A stretch of 64,000 nt of DNA from Sistotremastrum niveocremeum HHB9708 (GCA_001630475.1 KV419399.1:1134365-1198364), one strand, 5' to 3'; positions 43,489 through 56,703 are shown, numbered from the stretch's first letter. The notes: generated by a model from the sequence alone, not told the origin. A program made the numbers and translations.

Positions 43489-46400
43489 ATGAAGATGTCG
43501 CCACCTCCTACTCTCGGTGCTCGACCGACCCTACGCCAATTGATGACCACCGCTTTCTGGTGCAATACCGTCTGGCGCAGCCATTCTTTTGGCCTGTTTC
43601 ATCTGTCGTCGTGGGAATCCCTCCCCATCAACACGACCTGGGAGGAGAGACTCGAACACGTTCTGCACCAGCTCGCTCCCGACATCGATGTCAGGACCTC
43701 ACAGATGTTCCATCGGTTCGCTGCCGTCGCAGATCGATTGGAGAAATCAATAGCCAAGAGTCCCTTGCTCCTGGAGCAATGTTCGTCTCCATTATCCTCG
43801 TTCTATCCGACCACCGCATTCCGTCTTCCCTGGCATCGCGATTTCTTTCTCTGCGTCCTCTTTGATCGATTATTATGGACTCTTAATGATCAAGTCACTC
43901 CTTTCCCATCCGTTTGTCGACATCCCACAGCGCGGGGCGCTGTCATACCCACACTCGCGGATACACAACAACTCCTCAGTCTTGCCGAGGACTTTTGTGA
44001 CACCCAGACCCCACCATCGCCCTCCTCCCAACCAGATTTCAATATTCCGTCTGATCTCCGTCGCTCATACGACTACCTCTCTCGATCGAACGCTGAAAAG
44101 CGATTGGCAACGTTTGATTTAGTCGTTGCTAATTTTCTCTTCGTCACGGTCGTTGCCGTGCTTGGGTTCAACGTACGCTATCGTCCCTACAACGTGTCTC
44201 CCTGACTGCTCTGACCGTCACGTTCATTTAGAATTGGCAATCTGGCCATCTGGATCGAGTTCGACAGTTGATTGCCAGCTCGCCCGAGTCAAAAGAGAAA
44301 TCCTTTCTACTGAAACGCCTTGACCACAATGACTGGGGTATCCGCCATCTCACTCCTTTCGCAAAGTTTGTCGCCCATAGCCCGATCAACGTTTTGGACG
44401 TCAGTCTTCTTGGCCATTCAGACGATCATCCAAAACTTCGCGATTGGCTCCTTCATCTCGGCGCTCATTCAGATATGTCAGAGCGACGTCTCGTGATCGA
44501 GAGACACGTTCTAGGTGCGCTTGCCACCATGCTCTCCGCTGTCACGCAGCCTCGTAGCACGCCCCAGTTCAATGGCCCGATAGACCTTACCCCGAGCTTG
44601 GAGCAGATATCCGGGCTATCCCAACACATTCGCCTCTCCTCTTCCATGCTTTCTCATTATACGCTTTCTTTCGCAACCCCTCTACGCCTCGACCGGCCAG
44701 GATACTCAGAGATCGACATGATTGACGTTGATCTCACTAGAGAGACAGGTTCCCCCTCGCCCATCTCCTTTAGCCCATTCTCAGGCACCGCGGAGAGCCA
44801 TGACACCGGCTTGGTTTGTCCTTTGGTTCTTTCCAAACGCTCAAACGCTGATCCGCGCCTGTATTCAAGCCTCCTCCCAAATCAGACCTAGGGCAAGTCG
44901 ATGAGCGATCTCCCCCCTCTGCCGACATCGAGACCGACGTGAGCATCACCCAGATCGCTCGCTTGCTTCCGCACTCATCATCCTCGCCAGACCGTCATGA
45001 CGCTCGTTATCGTCACCCAAGTGTCTCCATTTATCTCTCTCTCGTTGCCTCTTCTCGTTCCGGTTTCTGGCGTGAGTCATCCCCTCTCCTTCGCATTTGT
45101 CCGCTATGACTCACATCACGACATCGCCGTCGCAACTCCAGCAATACGCGTTATCCCACCTGCGCAATTTTCTGGAAACCGTGCAAGCCAGCGACGTCAA
45201 CAAATGCCATTTGCTTCAACCGCCAGTCTTCACTTCTTGGCCCACGCGATCAAATTCTGAACGTGACCTTTTCGACGGATCCGTCTACGTCATGATCCCC
45301 CCTCCTGAATCTGACAATAATCAGCCTGTGGTCTTTACCCTCGAATATCTCTACACCATACCAGATATCTGTGCCTACGCTAGCCGAGATGTATATTCCC
45401 AGGAAGCGGACGACCATGTTCCTTTCGAGACCACTAGCCTCACGAAGTTCGTGCAACGGCCCTGGCGTGAGCGTTGTGGCTGTTTCATAAAATGTTTGGA
45501 GGCCCCCATCGAAGTTCGATGGCCCGCTCCCGCGAGGTTTCGTCGGTCCCTCTTCGTTTACCGTTCACCATCGCTGACGTGTTCATCCAGGTCCGTCAAT
45601 CTCGTCAATCGCTTGACTTGCCACGTCACTATGAGTACACCCTTACAAAGCCTGCTACATCACCGTCATCTTTTCGCAAAGTACACCATCTGTCCACAGT
45701 ATTGTGCGAGTCTCGGAACGCATAGCTGGTGGCGAGTGATTGTGGGTGGCGGTATCCTCTTCACACACCAGCCTACACCAGAAACTCCCGATATACTCCA
45801 TCTGCATCACGACATCGGCCGATGGGATTATCTCGTTCTCGATCAGGGCACTGAACTGTACGTCTCCGGCATAGCCGTTCCCATACTGTCATTCACTCGT
45901 CGCTCTCAGGTTGTTTCCCCCGGGTCAAATCAACGTCCTGTTCACGCTCAACGATACGATCGTCGAGTGCGCCTACTATTATTCTCGTCTTCATATCCGG
46001 CAATCTTTTCTGGCCGCCTTACAGAGTCATCGCCGCGGAGACCCTAGATTGTCGGACTATCCCACACAACTCGGCGCTCAGAACATTCTCTTTCGTTCCC
46101 TGTATTCTCTTTGGCTGTGCCACGAGTCTCACCTCGAAAACACGCCCATCGAGTACCCTCCCGACCTCGATCGCACCCAAGCCGGTATTCTTGTTGCATG
46201 GATCTGCTACATGCCGTATTTTGTCAATCCGTTTGAAGGAGCCATCCGCAACCTCGTTCCATGTATGCAGGACGATTGCGCAGAATCTTTTGATGAAAAT
46301 CATAAGGCAGACTGGGAGCTCGTCCAGAAAGCCATCAAGGCCATCCATACAGATGCACGCTTAGTCGACCGCGAGTCGATGAGTTGGGCTATGCAAACCG

Positions 46401-46532
46401 CCCGGGACGTCTTCATGTCAGTGCTACACCCCAGTCTCTACGCGCTTTTGCGTATTAATACTTCACAGGGCATGCTCATGCACCTTATGTCGCGAGTGGG
46501 AAGGAGAGCCGTTGATCGGCATTGTCTCATGA
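43489..46532 (+). CDS. Family A protein, copy A4
   Basis: Start ATG 43489. Exon 1 (43489-44172, 228 codons, phase 0) has NTVWRSHSFGLF, LSSWESLP and CVLFDRLLWTLND. Exon 2 from 44232 has AHSPINVLDVSLLGHSDD and ERHVLGALATML. The linker (44700-45100) is short with small introns I could not place exactly. The C-terminal part has HSWWRVIVGGGILFTH, YLVLDQGTEL, FPPGQINVLFTLND, YYYSRLHIRQSFLAALQSH and AGILVAWICYMPYF. After the last intron the frame reads ACSCTLCREWE and stops at 46532, so the C-x-C-x-x-C cluster is present. Function unknown, as for the other copies. B2 lies 931 bp downstream. Confidence 0.6.
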
Positions 46533-47462
46533 TTGTGATCCTCGGAGTCATTAGCATTGCCTTTTCTTTTCTCTAGCTCTCGTCGTTTCCATAGTTTGTT
46601 AGCGTGCGTAGTACCAGTCAGAACCGTCTCTACGCTGTTTCTTTACCATACTCATTCGCCAACTTGGGCAGACCAACCACCCCCGGCGCTAAGCATGATG
46701 CGTGCGCGGAGTTATCGGGCGCGACTCTTCCCTTCTGTCGACTTTTGGCTGATACTAAGACATTCTCACCATTGACGAAGCTCGAACCCCCCAAACTTGT
46801 CCGATCACGTTCCGGACGCTGTGCACAGGATGCCTTGGAGCCAACCATGACATCCATTGTTTAACGAGAACAACTACAACCCCGTTGCTTTTTCCCTTCG
46901 AGTACGTTCGTTTCCTTTCAAATTCGTCATCACATCCTCATCCAATCCCCTTTACCGCCATATAGTCATTATTCACGTCGGTCAGACTGCGCCGATCCAT
47001 TCTCTCTCACATCTCTGCGTCTTTCCCAACTTTCTTCCAGTGGGACTACCTCATGCAGAATCTGATGAAACCTGCGTCGCGGTTTCATCGAATTTCTTGC
47101 CTTGATCATCCTCCCAGTACCTTAGGTTAGGTTATAGCCGATCCGACTCTTGTGGCGCTCTTCTAGTTACCTTTTAGGAATGCAGCCATCTCTTCCCGCT
47201 TTCTGTATCATCGCTATTCACCATCGAACAACATGAACTCCTATTGCGCAACCCAGATGGGTCTATCCATCTCTCCAGCCATCCATCCCAAAGACCACAG
47301 ACACCAAAGAGATCCTTTGGGGAAAATACTGATCCCAAGAAACCCAAGGAACTGAGTACCCTTGTTCCTCAAATTTTCCGGCCTTTGCCGAACCATCTCT
47401 CTCTCTCTCTCTCTCTCTCCCTCTCAGACTTGTCGAACATCGTTTGTTTAGCGGTCACCGCC
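46533..47462. other. Intergenic between A4 and B2
   Basis: No gene seen. Contains a short CCTTAGGTTAGGTTATA telomere-like scrap near 47122 and a CT run at 47397-47420 that ends 43 bp before the B2 start. Confidence 0.45.
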
Positions 47463-49214
47463 ATGAGCGTCGATGAACCCATTATCGTCTCGACAGAGAC
47501 TCATTGTGTCGAGTTCTCACAATATCGAGCGAGTCTGATCGCCACGCATCACAAGCGACCTCCCAGTCCTGACACCTGCCGGTTGATAAGCCATCGCCAG
47601 CTGGTTGTTGAGAATCATGGGTTTAACCTTCTGTTACCCAATTCGATTGTCAGGGAATGGATTTGGCAATCGTCTGATAATCGTTGGGAAGCTGTCGAGG
47701 TCTCTGAAGCCTGTCAGCAAGACAGATTCGACTCTTATCAGATGAGCCAACGCTATTACAACGCTCGAGAAAACGAGTGGCACCTTTGCTCCAGTTTCAC
47801 TCAACCTGTCGCACTTCGCGACAGCGTCTTACCCATTGTTAAAGTACATAACCAGATACCTTTGCCCCCAACTCACGCCATTGATCGTCCAACCGCCGTC
47901 GCCGCCGCCGCCGCCGCATCAGCAGTTACCTCCCACGGCGGAGATGTTCCCCAAACATCATCATTTGAAGCCAAAGACACGTTTGTGCCATGGCTGATAC
48001 AGTATTATGGCTATGTGCCACGATCTTGTAGACCGGCATCCACCTACCGATCTGGATCGGTCTCCGTACAGCAATGGATGAACCTTCGCAACGTGTTTGG
48101 GTTTTTCCCCTTTGAAGCAGATGCTGACGCTGTGCCCCTGGATGCCCCCGACATCTGCGAGTTTTACGAGAGTCTCATGGCAAACACTCGTGACTCGGAC
48201 GACTTGTTCGACCTCCTGGCCTCACAACATGAGGGCCGGTTGGAACGGACCAGGCGATCAGCCGGCCTCGCTCGTGTTCAACGCCCAGCAAATCCTGCTT
48301 CGCATGACCCACGTCAACTCTTTTACAAACTCTCTTGGGAGCACCAAACCCATCGCCCATGGAACCTCTTGTTCACCAAAGCTACGCAGGCTGTGCATAT
48401 CTATCGCCAGCAATACCCCAACATCATCGTCGCTACATGGTATTGCCTCGAACACGGGATCGCCTTTTCCACGATGGCGACCAAGAGAGATTTGGGCTCC
48501 CCAGATCCCACCGAGAGTCCGCCATATTGGTGTCTCGCTGGATATCAGGAACCAATATTGCATCTCCCGTCTCGCGACGATTTTACCCAGGCTCAGTACG
48601 CCGCCTACGAGAGACTGTGCAAAATCGTGTTGTCCAGACCCAGCGGTCGAGCAGCCCTGTGTGCTGGGGGGATTATAGGTCGCATCGCCCGCGACTACCT
48701 TCCATTTGAGCTCGCGCTCGACGGACCGTCTCGCGATGCCACGCACTTTGGGCGCAGATGGGGGTTTGAGGTCCACACTGGATCGTACCAGGGTCTCATT
48801 TTTGATGACATTCTCACAAGCGACGTCAGTAACGTCCTCAGCGGACGCTATGTCATACGTTCGTCTCCCCCTTTTTTAAAGTCCTGTCCCCACTGATGAA
48901 ACTTTTTGCTTCTTCTCATTGTAGCCACTCCACGCGGTCAGAACAAGGACTTGCTCCTGCCAGACAGCGTCTATTACTACTGGCCGCCAGATTTTATCTG
49001 GGCAGCTGCCGCTAACAAGCAAAATCTCGGCTACTGGACCCCTCGCAACGAACATTGGTTTCGACGACTTCAGGGCCAATACCGAGCTGGTCTCGCACGA
49101 CCCAAGAAGGCCCAAGAATGGAGAACCTTTTTACGATGGGACCAGAACAAAGCCACCCAACTCAAGAACAACTACGAGAACCTCGCAAACGAGTTCACTC
49201 GCCGCTTTCTCTGA
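47463..49214 (+). CDS. Family B protein, copy B2 (longest form)
   Basis: Start ATG 47463. Exons 47463-48858 and 48925-49214 give 561 aa. An N-terminal region of about 150 residues, absent from B1 and B3, includes VREWIWQSSDNRWEAVEVSE and RYYNARENEWHLC; an alanine run encoded by a GCC repeat follows (47895-47920). The shared core has FVPWLIQYYGYVP, LFYKLSWEH, VLSRPSGRAAL, GGIIGRIARDY, LDGPSRDATHFG, DDILTSDVSNVLSGRY, then after the intron SVYYYWPP, GYWTPRNEHWFRRL and a charged helix. No known domain recognised. The intron sits at the same point as in B1, with identical phase. It follows A4 on the same strand. Confidence 0.7.
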
Positions 49215-49801
49215 CAGCACTCAATTCACAAACACGGACCGATCTCGGGGGATGGGATTAGCTAGCTACTGGAAATGTATCTATTCCCCTTCTTCCAACA
49301 TAGCGTGCTGGTCACAAAAACCTGCGCCTGACATGGTGAGAATATGCTGAGCTTGATTCACAAATTTCCCACCATATCGTTGGTTGCGAATATGACGAGT
49401 CTTTTGCGCATCTCTATCCCCAACGAATTCCCGATCGAGCAAATCTTGCGCAAAAGTGAACCAAGCGCAGAACAATCCCAGCTAAATATTCTGGGGATCT
49501 TGCCAATCCAGGCAACCCAAACTCCTGCCTGCGTCTGATCACGGATCCTTTTTTCTCCGGATCAGCCCGTGCGTTACGTCATCACAACACGTGTTCTGAC
49601 TCACATCCGAGATCCGACCCCGTGAGTCACTCCTTTTGCTCTCGGCGCCTAACCTGGAGCTTGACCACGACGACCGCGCCTCGCCCTTTTGCTCGTCCTC
49701 ATCCTCATCATCTCTTCCATCTTCACGTTCGCTGCCTGATTGCCTTGGAGACTCTCACAAGGCGGTTTCCCTTCTTTTCGTTCCTCTCATAATACTGTAA
49801 T
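49215..49801. other. Intergenic between B2 and A5
   Basis: No gene seen. It contains TTACGTCATCACAACACGTG near 49575 (a CRE-like half plus an E-box-like site), which may be part of the A5 promoter. Confidence 0.35.
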
Positions 49802-52800
49802 ATGGTCGCATCGCCAGAGGTCTCTCCTCGCGAGAGAATCTACCGTCTGACGATGTGCCCCTTCTGGTCCAGCACTGTCTGGAGAAGCTCCTCCCTCATT
49901 TTCCATCCTTCCTCCTGGGTCGGAGAAGCGGATCCAAACCTTACCTGGTCGATCCGCATCCTCGAACATATCTCCAAGCTCTCCCACAACCAGCCATCGA
50001 CGATCGCCTTGTTCAAGGCCTTTGGCGACATCGCCGACAAGCTGGCCACTGTGTTCATCGGCAACACCAATCTCCAAAACGATTGTCATCAATCCGAAAG
50101 CGGCTATCCGGATAAACACGTTCAGGGATGGCCTCGCATGTTCTTCACATGCGTCCTTTGCGATCGCCTGATGTGGGCCATGGAATCTCAACTGACACCC
50201 TTTCCAGCCATCTGCAGATCACCGGCCTGCACACCCAAGTCGGTCACAGACTTGACCCCGATCTCTGAATTGGAGGACGCAGCCATTCGATTTAGCCAAA
50301 GCGTCTGTCCACCCAACGCCTCCGGAGACGATCTCGACCAAGTCTTCGTTGCCCATACCATTGGAACACATGCCAAGGCCGTCTCTGATCTTGTCACTTC
50401 CAACTTTCTATACGTCGCCGCCCTCGCCGTGGTCGCATTGAACGTACGTCCCCCTCCCCTTTTCCATCATCGATGCTCATGGTCATGCAGAATTGGGATG
50501 ACAGCTTCATCGCACGCGTGAGATCTCTTTTCGATCACAATCTCATTCCAGCGCACTTTGCCAATGGCCCTCGCCTCGTCACAGACAGCAAGTTTCGCCA
50601 CAACATGCCATACTGGCGAGCGACCCTACATTCTCCCCTCGAGATCTTACGCGAAGATTTGCTTACCAACTCAAAGACTCCCGTTCTGAAAGGCGACTCG
50701 ATCAAAGTACCGTCGTGGCTGCGTCACGTTGGTGCCCTTGACGAACCTCACAGCCTGCGTTCTCTACGCATCGAAAAAATGATCTACGTTCTTATCACAG
50801 AGTTGCTTTCTGCGACATATGAAAAATTCACCATCGACAACAACACTCCTTCCATTGATCTTACATCGTTTCTCGCTCAAATTCCGAAACTGGCAATTGA
50901 CATATCAACTCTCCCTTCGCCCTCTTCCCAAACAGACGCCTATACACCCTCCATTCTTCCGTTTACCCCCCATCCGTCCCCTCAAAGTCTACATGGCCCC
51001 ACGGTCGCAGGATCACCAGATCTGCAAGCCGACCAAGACGACGAACCGTCTTATGCTCCATCTCTTTTCCGCGATGTCCTGACCACCGACCGTACGTCAC
51101 TCTGTTATCATCTCCACCGGTCTTCTCTCGCTGATTGATACCAGTGACTCTGAGCTTGAGCAATCTTGATCTTCAGCCCAAGCCGGTCGAACCCTGCTCC
51201 GAACCTCCGGTCAATACATCGATCGAAACGCCGCAGCATGAACACCCACAGCATGTATGTTGACTCGTTCATCCCCAACCATACGTTTTTAAAATCTCGC
51301 ACAGGCCAGGACAGAGTCCGTGGATCCTCCCCAGCATTTAGCGGATGATACCTCCTCCGCTCACCCTGTGCCGCCACAGTCTCACGAGCACCACCACCAC
51401 CACCACGACGTCGTTCAGCCGGTTTCAGACGAACCAGACGAACAGTCTCGACGTCCAGACGAGCGACCTCCCACTCCGCCCGCATCTTCACCGGCACATA
51501 CACCTCCGCCTCCCGTACGCACCCGCATTCGTTTCCCGTAATCACATCACTGAATTTGTACTATAGAACGAGCTAAAGCGAGCGGCGGGTGAACAATTCG
51601 CAGCAGACCATCCCCAGGTCAAAAAAGCCAAGACCTCTAGTCTTGAATCGTATCTCGATCGAGTTTCCAAAGAACGGATGAATCCTTGCCAATGGGAGAA
51701 CAATCAGTTGGCCCAGGCCGAAACGCGGATTTTGTTACCGACCACCACGGATGGGATCCTACGATTCCACTATCCTTCCAAAGTAATCATCCGGTCATTC
51801 CGATTCGTCCACAAAAGCCTTGCTCACTTCTATCATAGGAATACGAAATTGAATTGTCCGTTCTCCTGTGCCGGGATGAAAATCCGAACCACGTTGGGCA
51901 TGTGAACTGTAGATTCTCCGCCACCACAGGTGCTGTGAGTATTCCAAAGTCTCTCCCTTTTATCTTTCGCATGATGACATGCGGCTATCAGAGCAAAAGC
52001 TTTATCTTGCTAAATCGCATCCTCACTCAGACTGTTGACCCTGAATCGCGCCAGATACTGGCCATGCCTCGATGTTTTCCCTCTGCCTGGCCCACCCAAG
52101 AACGACTTGTTCAGCCATGGAAGCGCACGTATATTCGAATCTCTGTTCGGGGCCCAGATCTCGTGAGACCCCCTGAGAACATCCACCAGTGGATGCCATA
52201 CCTCCGCGAAGTCAACGTGTTTGAACAGCGCCCCATCCGCCTTAACGACGAGGTCATCTCCGGCCTACACTCCACCCTGTTCCAGATATTGCGGGCGGAT
52301 TATCCTACTCGTCGTGCAGTCCATGTCACACCGCTACCAGGCCCAACACTGGAGCAGACACCGTCCTGCATCGCGTAAGTGTTCTAAATCTTCCATCGAT
52401 TCGGTCAGCGTTCTCACTCCTCTCGCCAACACTAGGGATTTGACCGTCGACTCGACTCTCCTTTCTCACTTATCTGACACCTGTGACTTCCATCCCCTCT
52501 TCAATTTTTGCTTTCGATCATTCTTGTCTGTTTCTACTTTAATTCAACCTCCACCGGCGCCGTTGGGAATGTTCTCTCTGTGGGCAGTCAGCGTCGGCAC
52601 AGGATTCGCATTTATATCCAACTCTGTAGCACGGTCGCCAACCGATGACGATGACGTGACACCGCCCGTATTTACCTACGATCTCGTCGATTCCGGTACC
52701 CAGTTGTATGTTGGCCTTTCTTCCGCTCGATCGTCATCCTCCTATTCTGACTTTTGTTTTCTGACAGTCTCCTTCTTCCGGGGGTCTCTTGGCGTTATTA

Positions 52801-53531
52801 CGCTGTTGACGATAGCATCCTCATACATCGATCCTTCTTCTCGAGGTATCATATTCGGGATAGCTTTGAGACGGCGCTGGTCCAACACGTCAGCCTCGCG
52901 CATGACCCCGATCTCGTTCGTCAGGCCGAAGTCCGACTTCACCATATGTTCAAGACGTTCTTGAGGGAATGCGACATTGTATCCACCGTCGACGACGCCT
53001 CTATGACTGACGTTTCCCTCTTACTCGGGCCCATCCAAGCTGCCTATCTAATCGCATGGCTCGCTGTCATCTCCCATCTGACGGTCACAACCCATGAAAG
53101 CAATTTGCGAACACTGCGTCCCGAGACGCAATCCGCACTCAAGTATTCACAGGCTCTTAGGCACAGAGGCCTCGTTGATCGAACTGCCTTTGAGGAAGCC
53201 TTGTCTTACTGCGATGCGGTCCTCCGGTTCGGCTTCTTTTCTTCATTTCCACTCCTGGATCCTGACCCAAACCCTTCTCCTGCAGCGAATGCAATTGTCG
53301 TATGTGTCAGGCACGTCAGGACAAGACCCTTCTCCAGCTCGGATCCGCCGAGTTTCCCGCGTCTTGCCAGGACGTTGGTGCAGACATGATGAACCAATAT
53401 ACGACATTTGGTCAGTGATCACCGCCACTTCCGTCCCTTATCCCCCAATTTTTCCTCATTCATCGACAGGAGAAGACCGTCAATCGTCAACAGAGGATCA
53501 GTCCCTGTTCGGCCACCTCATGTCCTCATAA
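49802..53531 (+). CDS. Family A protein, copy A5 (complete)
   Basis: Start ATG 49802. Exon 1 (49802-50443, 214 codons, phase 0) has STVWRSSSLIFHPSSW and CVLCDRLMWAMESQ. Exon 2 from 50491 has LHSPLEILREDLLT and RIEKMIYVLITELLSATY. The linker contains a six-histidine run (near 51390) and a basic signal ELKRAAGEQ...VKKAK. The C-terminal domain has LWAVSVGTGFAFI, YDLVDSGTQL, LLPGVSWRYYAVDDS, FFSRYHIRDSFETALVQHV and IQAAYLIAWLAVI. After an intron the frame reads ECNCRMCQARQDK, preserving C-x-C-x-x-C, and a final small exon ends at 53531. Function unknown. B3 starts 123 bp after the stop. Confidence 0.65.
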
Positions 53532-53653
53532 ATAATTGTAATCATCGCATATTCCTTTCCTCGATCTCACGTTTTCGTACCTACGTCAATAATTCTTGTA
53601 ACACGCCCAGATCTTTACAATGTAAATTCGTATTGTATAATGTAGCAAATATA

Positions 53654-55123
53654 ATGTTCCAATGGTCCGCCAAGCGACCACTTCCGATAATCCGACGCAG
53701 CTCTCCGCTCGCGGTAGACAATGATCCAGCCCCAAAGGTATTCCACTCTTTTTCTACCTCGCCATAATTGGTCGATCTGAGGTACAAACCGCTACGCAGA
53801 ATCTCGACTGAGTCAAGATTGAGAGACGGCGCTCTTGCACTCCCACGCGCCAATACACCCCCATCCGATCAAGTGATCGCCGTCGACCGATTTGTCAGGT
53901 GGTTAACCCAATATTACGGGTACATTCCGCGCAGGCAGCGACCTTTGGCTGGACATTGCTTCCCCTCGATCAGCGCTCAGCGTTGGTCCGAGCTACGGTC
54001 CGCATTTGGTGCTGCCTCTGAAGCTCTTGACGAATCCATTCCGGCCGAGGCACCCGATATTGCCCAATTCTATCACATCCTTCTCTCGCAAGACAGGTCA
54101 GATCACGGATTATGCGATCTCTTTGCAGAAGTGCACGAAGGCCGACTAGATCCCGACACTAGCACGCAAGCCATCACACGCGTTCTGGCAGCCCCATCAG
54201 CACCAGGCGCACCTCGGCGTCTCTATTATAAACTCTCTTGGAGCGCCGTCTCCCAACCCTTGTGGGAACTCTTTCTGTTCAGGCCAACCGACGTAGTACA
54301 CTTGTACCGCAGTCGCTTCCCCAACGTCATAGTCGCGGCTTGGCATCTGCTCGAGATAGGGATCCCATTCTCGACTATGCTACCCCGCCGCCAGGGTATT
54401 CAACCCCCGAACACTCCCACCTTGAGGCCCTTTTGGTGTCTTCCGACTTATCACGAGCCGATCCTATTCGTTCAGCACATGTCAGATTTTACCGCTTCGC
54501 ATTATACATCTTACGAACGCCAATGCAATTTTGTTTTATCCCGCCCAGGAGCGCGATCCGCGTTGCTTGAAGGTGGAATATTGAATCGGATCGCTCGCGA
54601 TTATGTTTCCTTCCAGCTCGCTCTTGACGGACCATCTACAGACGCCTCGGTGTTTGGTGGATGTGCTTGGGGCTTTCACGCTCGGGGACCACAAGATTTC
54701 ATTCCCACGTTTATGTTTGACGACAGATTATCCCCAGACGTACGTGATGTGTTGTTGGGACGGTACATCGTTCGTCGGTACATTCCCCATTCCAATCTTC
54801 AACCGGACTTCGCTGATGGGCCCGGTTATTCACATGTATCACTCGACTCCAGCAGAGACAACCCCTTCGCCGAGACCAGCGTCTATTATTGGCCCCCAGA
54901 CTGGTTCAGGTCACAAAACTCTCGCGATTTTGGACACTGGACGCCGGCCAATGAACGCTGGTTTCGCACTTTGCAGCAATCCTATCAGAGCGGACAAGGG
55001 ACCCCTCTGCGAGCTTCCGAATGGCATGAGCTTCTCCGACGTCCAACCTCGGCAGGCCATTCTCTCAAAAGCCTGTCAGACGCTTTTGCGGACGAATTCA
55101 CGCAGAGTTTCATCTGTATGTAA
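53654..55123 (+). CDS. Family B protein, copy B3
   Basis: Start ATG 53654 in a short first exon (53654-53737) joined across a 75-nt intron to 53813-55123; 464 aa. The core matches B2: FVRWLTQYYGYIP, LYYKLSWSA, GGILNRIARDY, LDGPSTDASVFG, DDRLSPDVRDVLLGRYI, SVYYWPPDWF, GHWTPANERWFRTL. It lacks the B2 N-terminal region. The intron present in B1 and B2 near the end of the core is not needed here because the frame is open throughout, though a small intron inside that stretch cannot be excluded. Function unknown. Confidence 0.65.
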
Positions 55124-55277
55124 CCCCATTGATACTCTTCTCATATTGTTCCCGCTCACCCGACCCCAGGACCCGCACCGAAAGCCATTCTCGAGGTCAC
55201 CGTGGTATACACATACATAAACACACTTTGCGTCGGAGTTTCAACACACGCTGCTCTTTTCTTCCCTTCAAACGATC

Positions 55278-56146
55278 ATGTCCGTCTTCCGCTTCAATGA
55301 GATGATGTACATCACCCCTCATCCATGTCACCACGGCCACATGCTGACTCTTCTGGCCTCAACAGTTACGACGTTGTTACGACTTTCTCCCCCTTTCTCA
55401 TGCAACACTTCGCGTACGTTGGTTCATCCTGACGACGTCAAGCACGTTTTACCTTGGTTTCCAGCGCGCACATAGTTGACGTTCTCCCGTTCTATAATGG
55501 TATCGACTTTGCGTCTGCGCATGGATTCGAACCCTTGTTCGTCGAACTCGTTATCACCAGCGCGATCCGCTCTCTTCGCCCCATTACACACAACGTCGAT
55601 GACCTCGTCCGCATCTTATCGCAACTCAATGTTCTATGGACCGGCTCTCGGTGTATTCCGTTGATCGGGGGTTTCCGTTCACCCGCAGTCGCCCCCGACG
55701 CTCCGTTCGATTTCTATGGCCACCCCCTCGCAATGGACCGTCTCCTGTACGATCTGGTTGAGATCTTTGGCTTCCAGCGCGTTGGACCATCTACTTACTT
55801 CACCGACCACGAACACACTCGCCGCATATATCCGTATCTATCTCGTGGATTCGTCTACGAATGCGCCACGCTTCAACATCCCACTTCCCGCGTCGTCATC
55901 CGGCTCGCATTCGCCGATCAGTTCCGCAGTTGCCTCCCCACCATGCGATTCCAAACATTCCATCCCCAGAGAATCGTCCTGTTTCTTAACACTGGAGGTG
56001 AGGATATACCTGTTGATTTTGGGCACGGCAACCACCTCATCCACGTGCGCAATTATTTGGGTTATGCATGCGAGCCTCTGGTTCGGCATGAAAATGTTCG
56101 TTATTCGTATCCAGGTTATCATCGCGATCCTTTTTATTACTATTAA
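55278..56146 (+). CDS. 252-aa family D protein
   Basis: Start ATG 55278. Exons 55278-55306, 55366-55413 and 55465-56146 give 252 aa. Exon 2 is 48 nt and the phases match the three-exon gene at 60335-61279 exactly, showing common descent. The core reads DLVRILSQLNVLWTGSRCIP, then FDFYGHPLAMDRLLYDLV, comparable to LCTGPGLV...LYEFIAYPTSAMEF in the other copy. A weak nucleotidyltransferase-like pattern is possible. Function unknown. Confidence 0.6.
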
Positions 56147-56703
56147 CACTCTCCTTTGCTACTCCTTTTCCCATGAATGTACCGTCTCCTTATGTGTACG
56201 CTGCCCTTTCCCGATAGACCAGTCATGTCTTAGATGACGGGGGGGAAATACCCAATTTGATGTGACCTTTATGGAATCAATTGATCAGCAAGTTGTGTCA
56301 CTCAAAGCCGTCCATTCATCCTTCAAATAAGCCCGCAGTCGAGTTTACTTCGCGTGACCCCCCAAGGTACGAATTATTTCACAGTAATCTAAAAGCTAGT
56401 ATCAGCCGTTCTCAAGTGACGCATCCAGGTGCCTTCTGTATTCCCCCGCTAAGCTCTCCATTGCGGATCACAGGCCACAGCTCCTCCTCTTTTTCAAATG
56501 AGAAAAAACAATCATCCTTCTTTTGAAAACGACTGGGACGTGGTTACTTTCCTCGGAGGAACCAGCTCGGTGGGATTCATCGCACTGACCGCGGTTGCAG
56601 ACCGTTGCCTCATCGACCGCCGGTCACTCTCCTCTTTCCGAATATCCTTGTTGTTTGCATTTGTTTCTTCGACCCCCCAACCCGCCCCCCTCGCTTGCAA
56701 AAA
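56147..56703. other. Intergenic, no gene seen
   Basis: No coding sequence recognised in the 557 bp before the dioxygenase gene. Confidence 0.4.
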
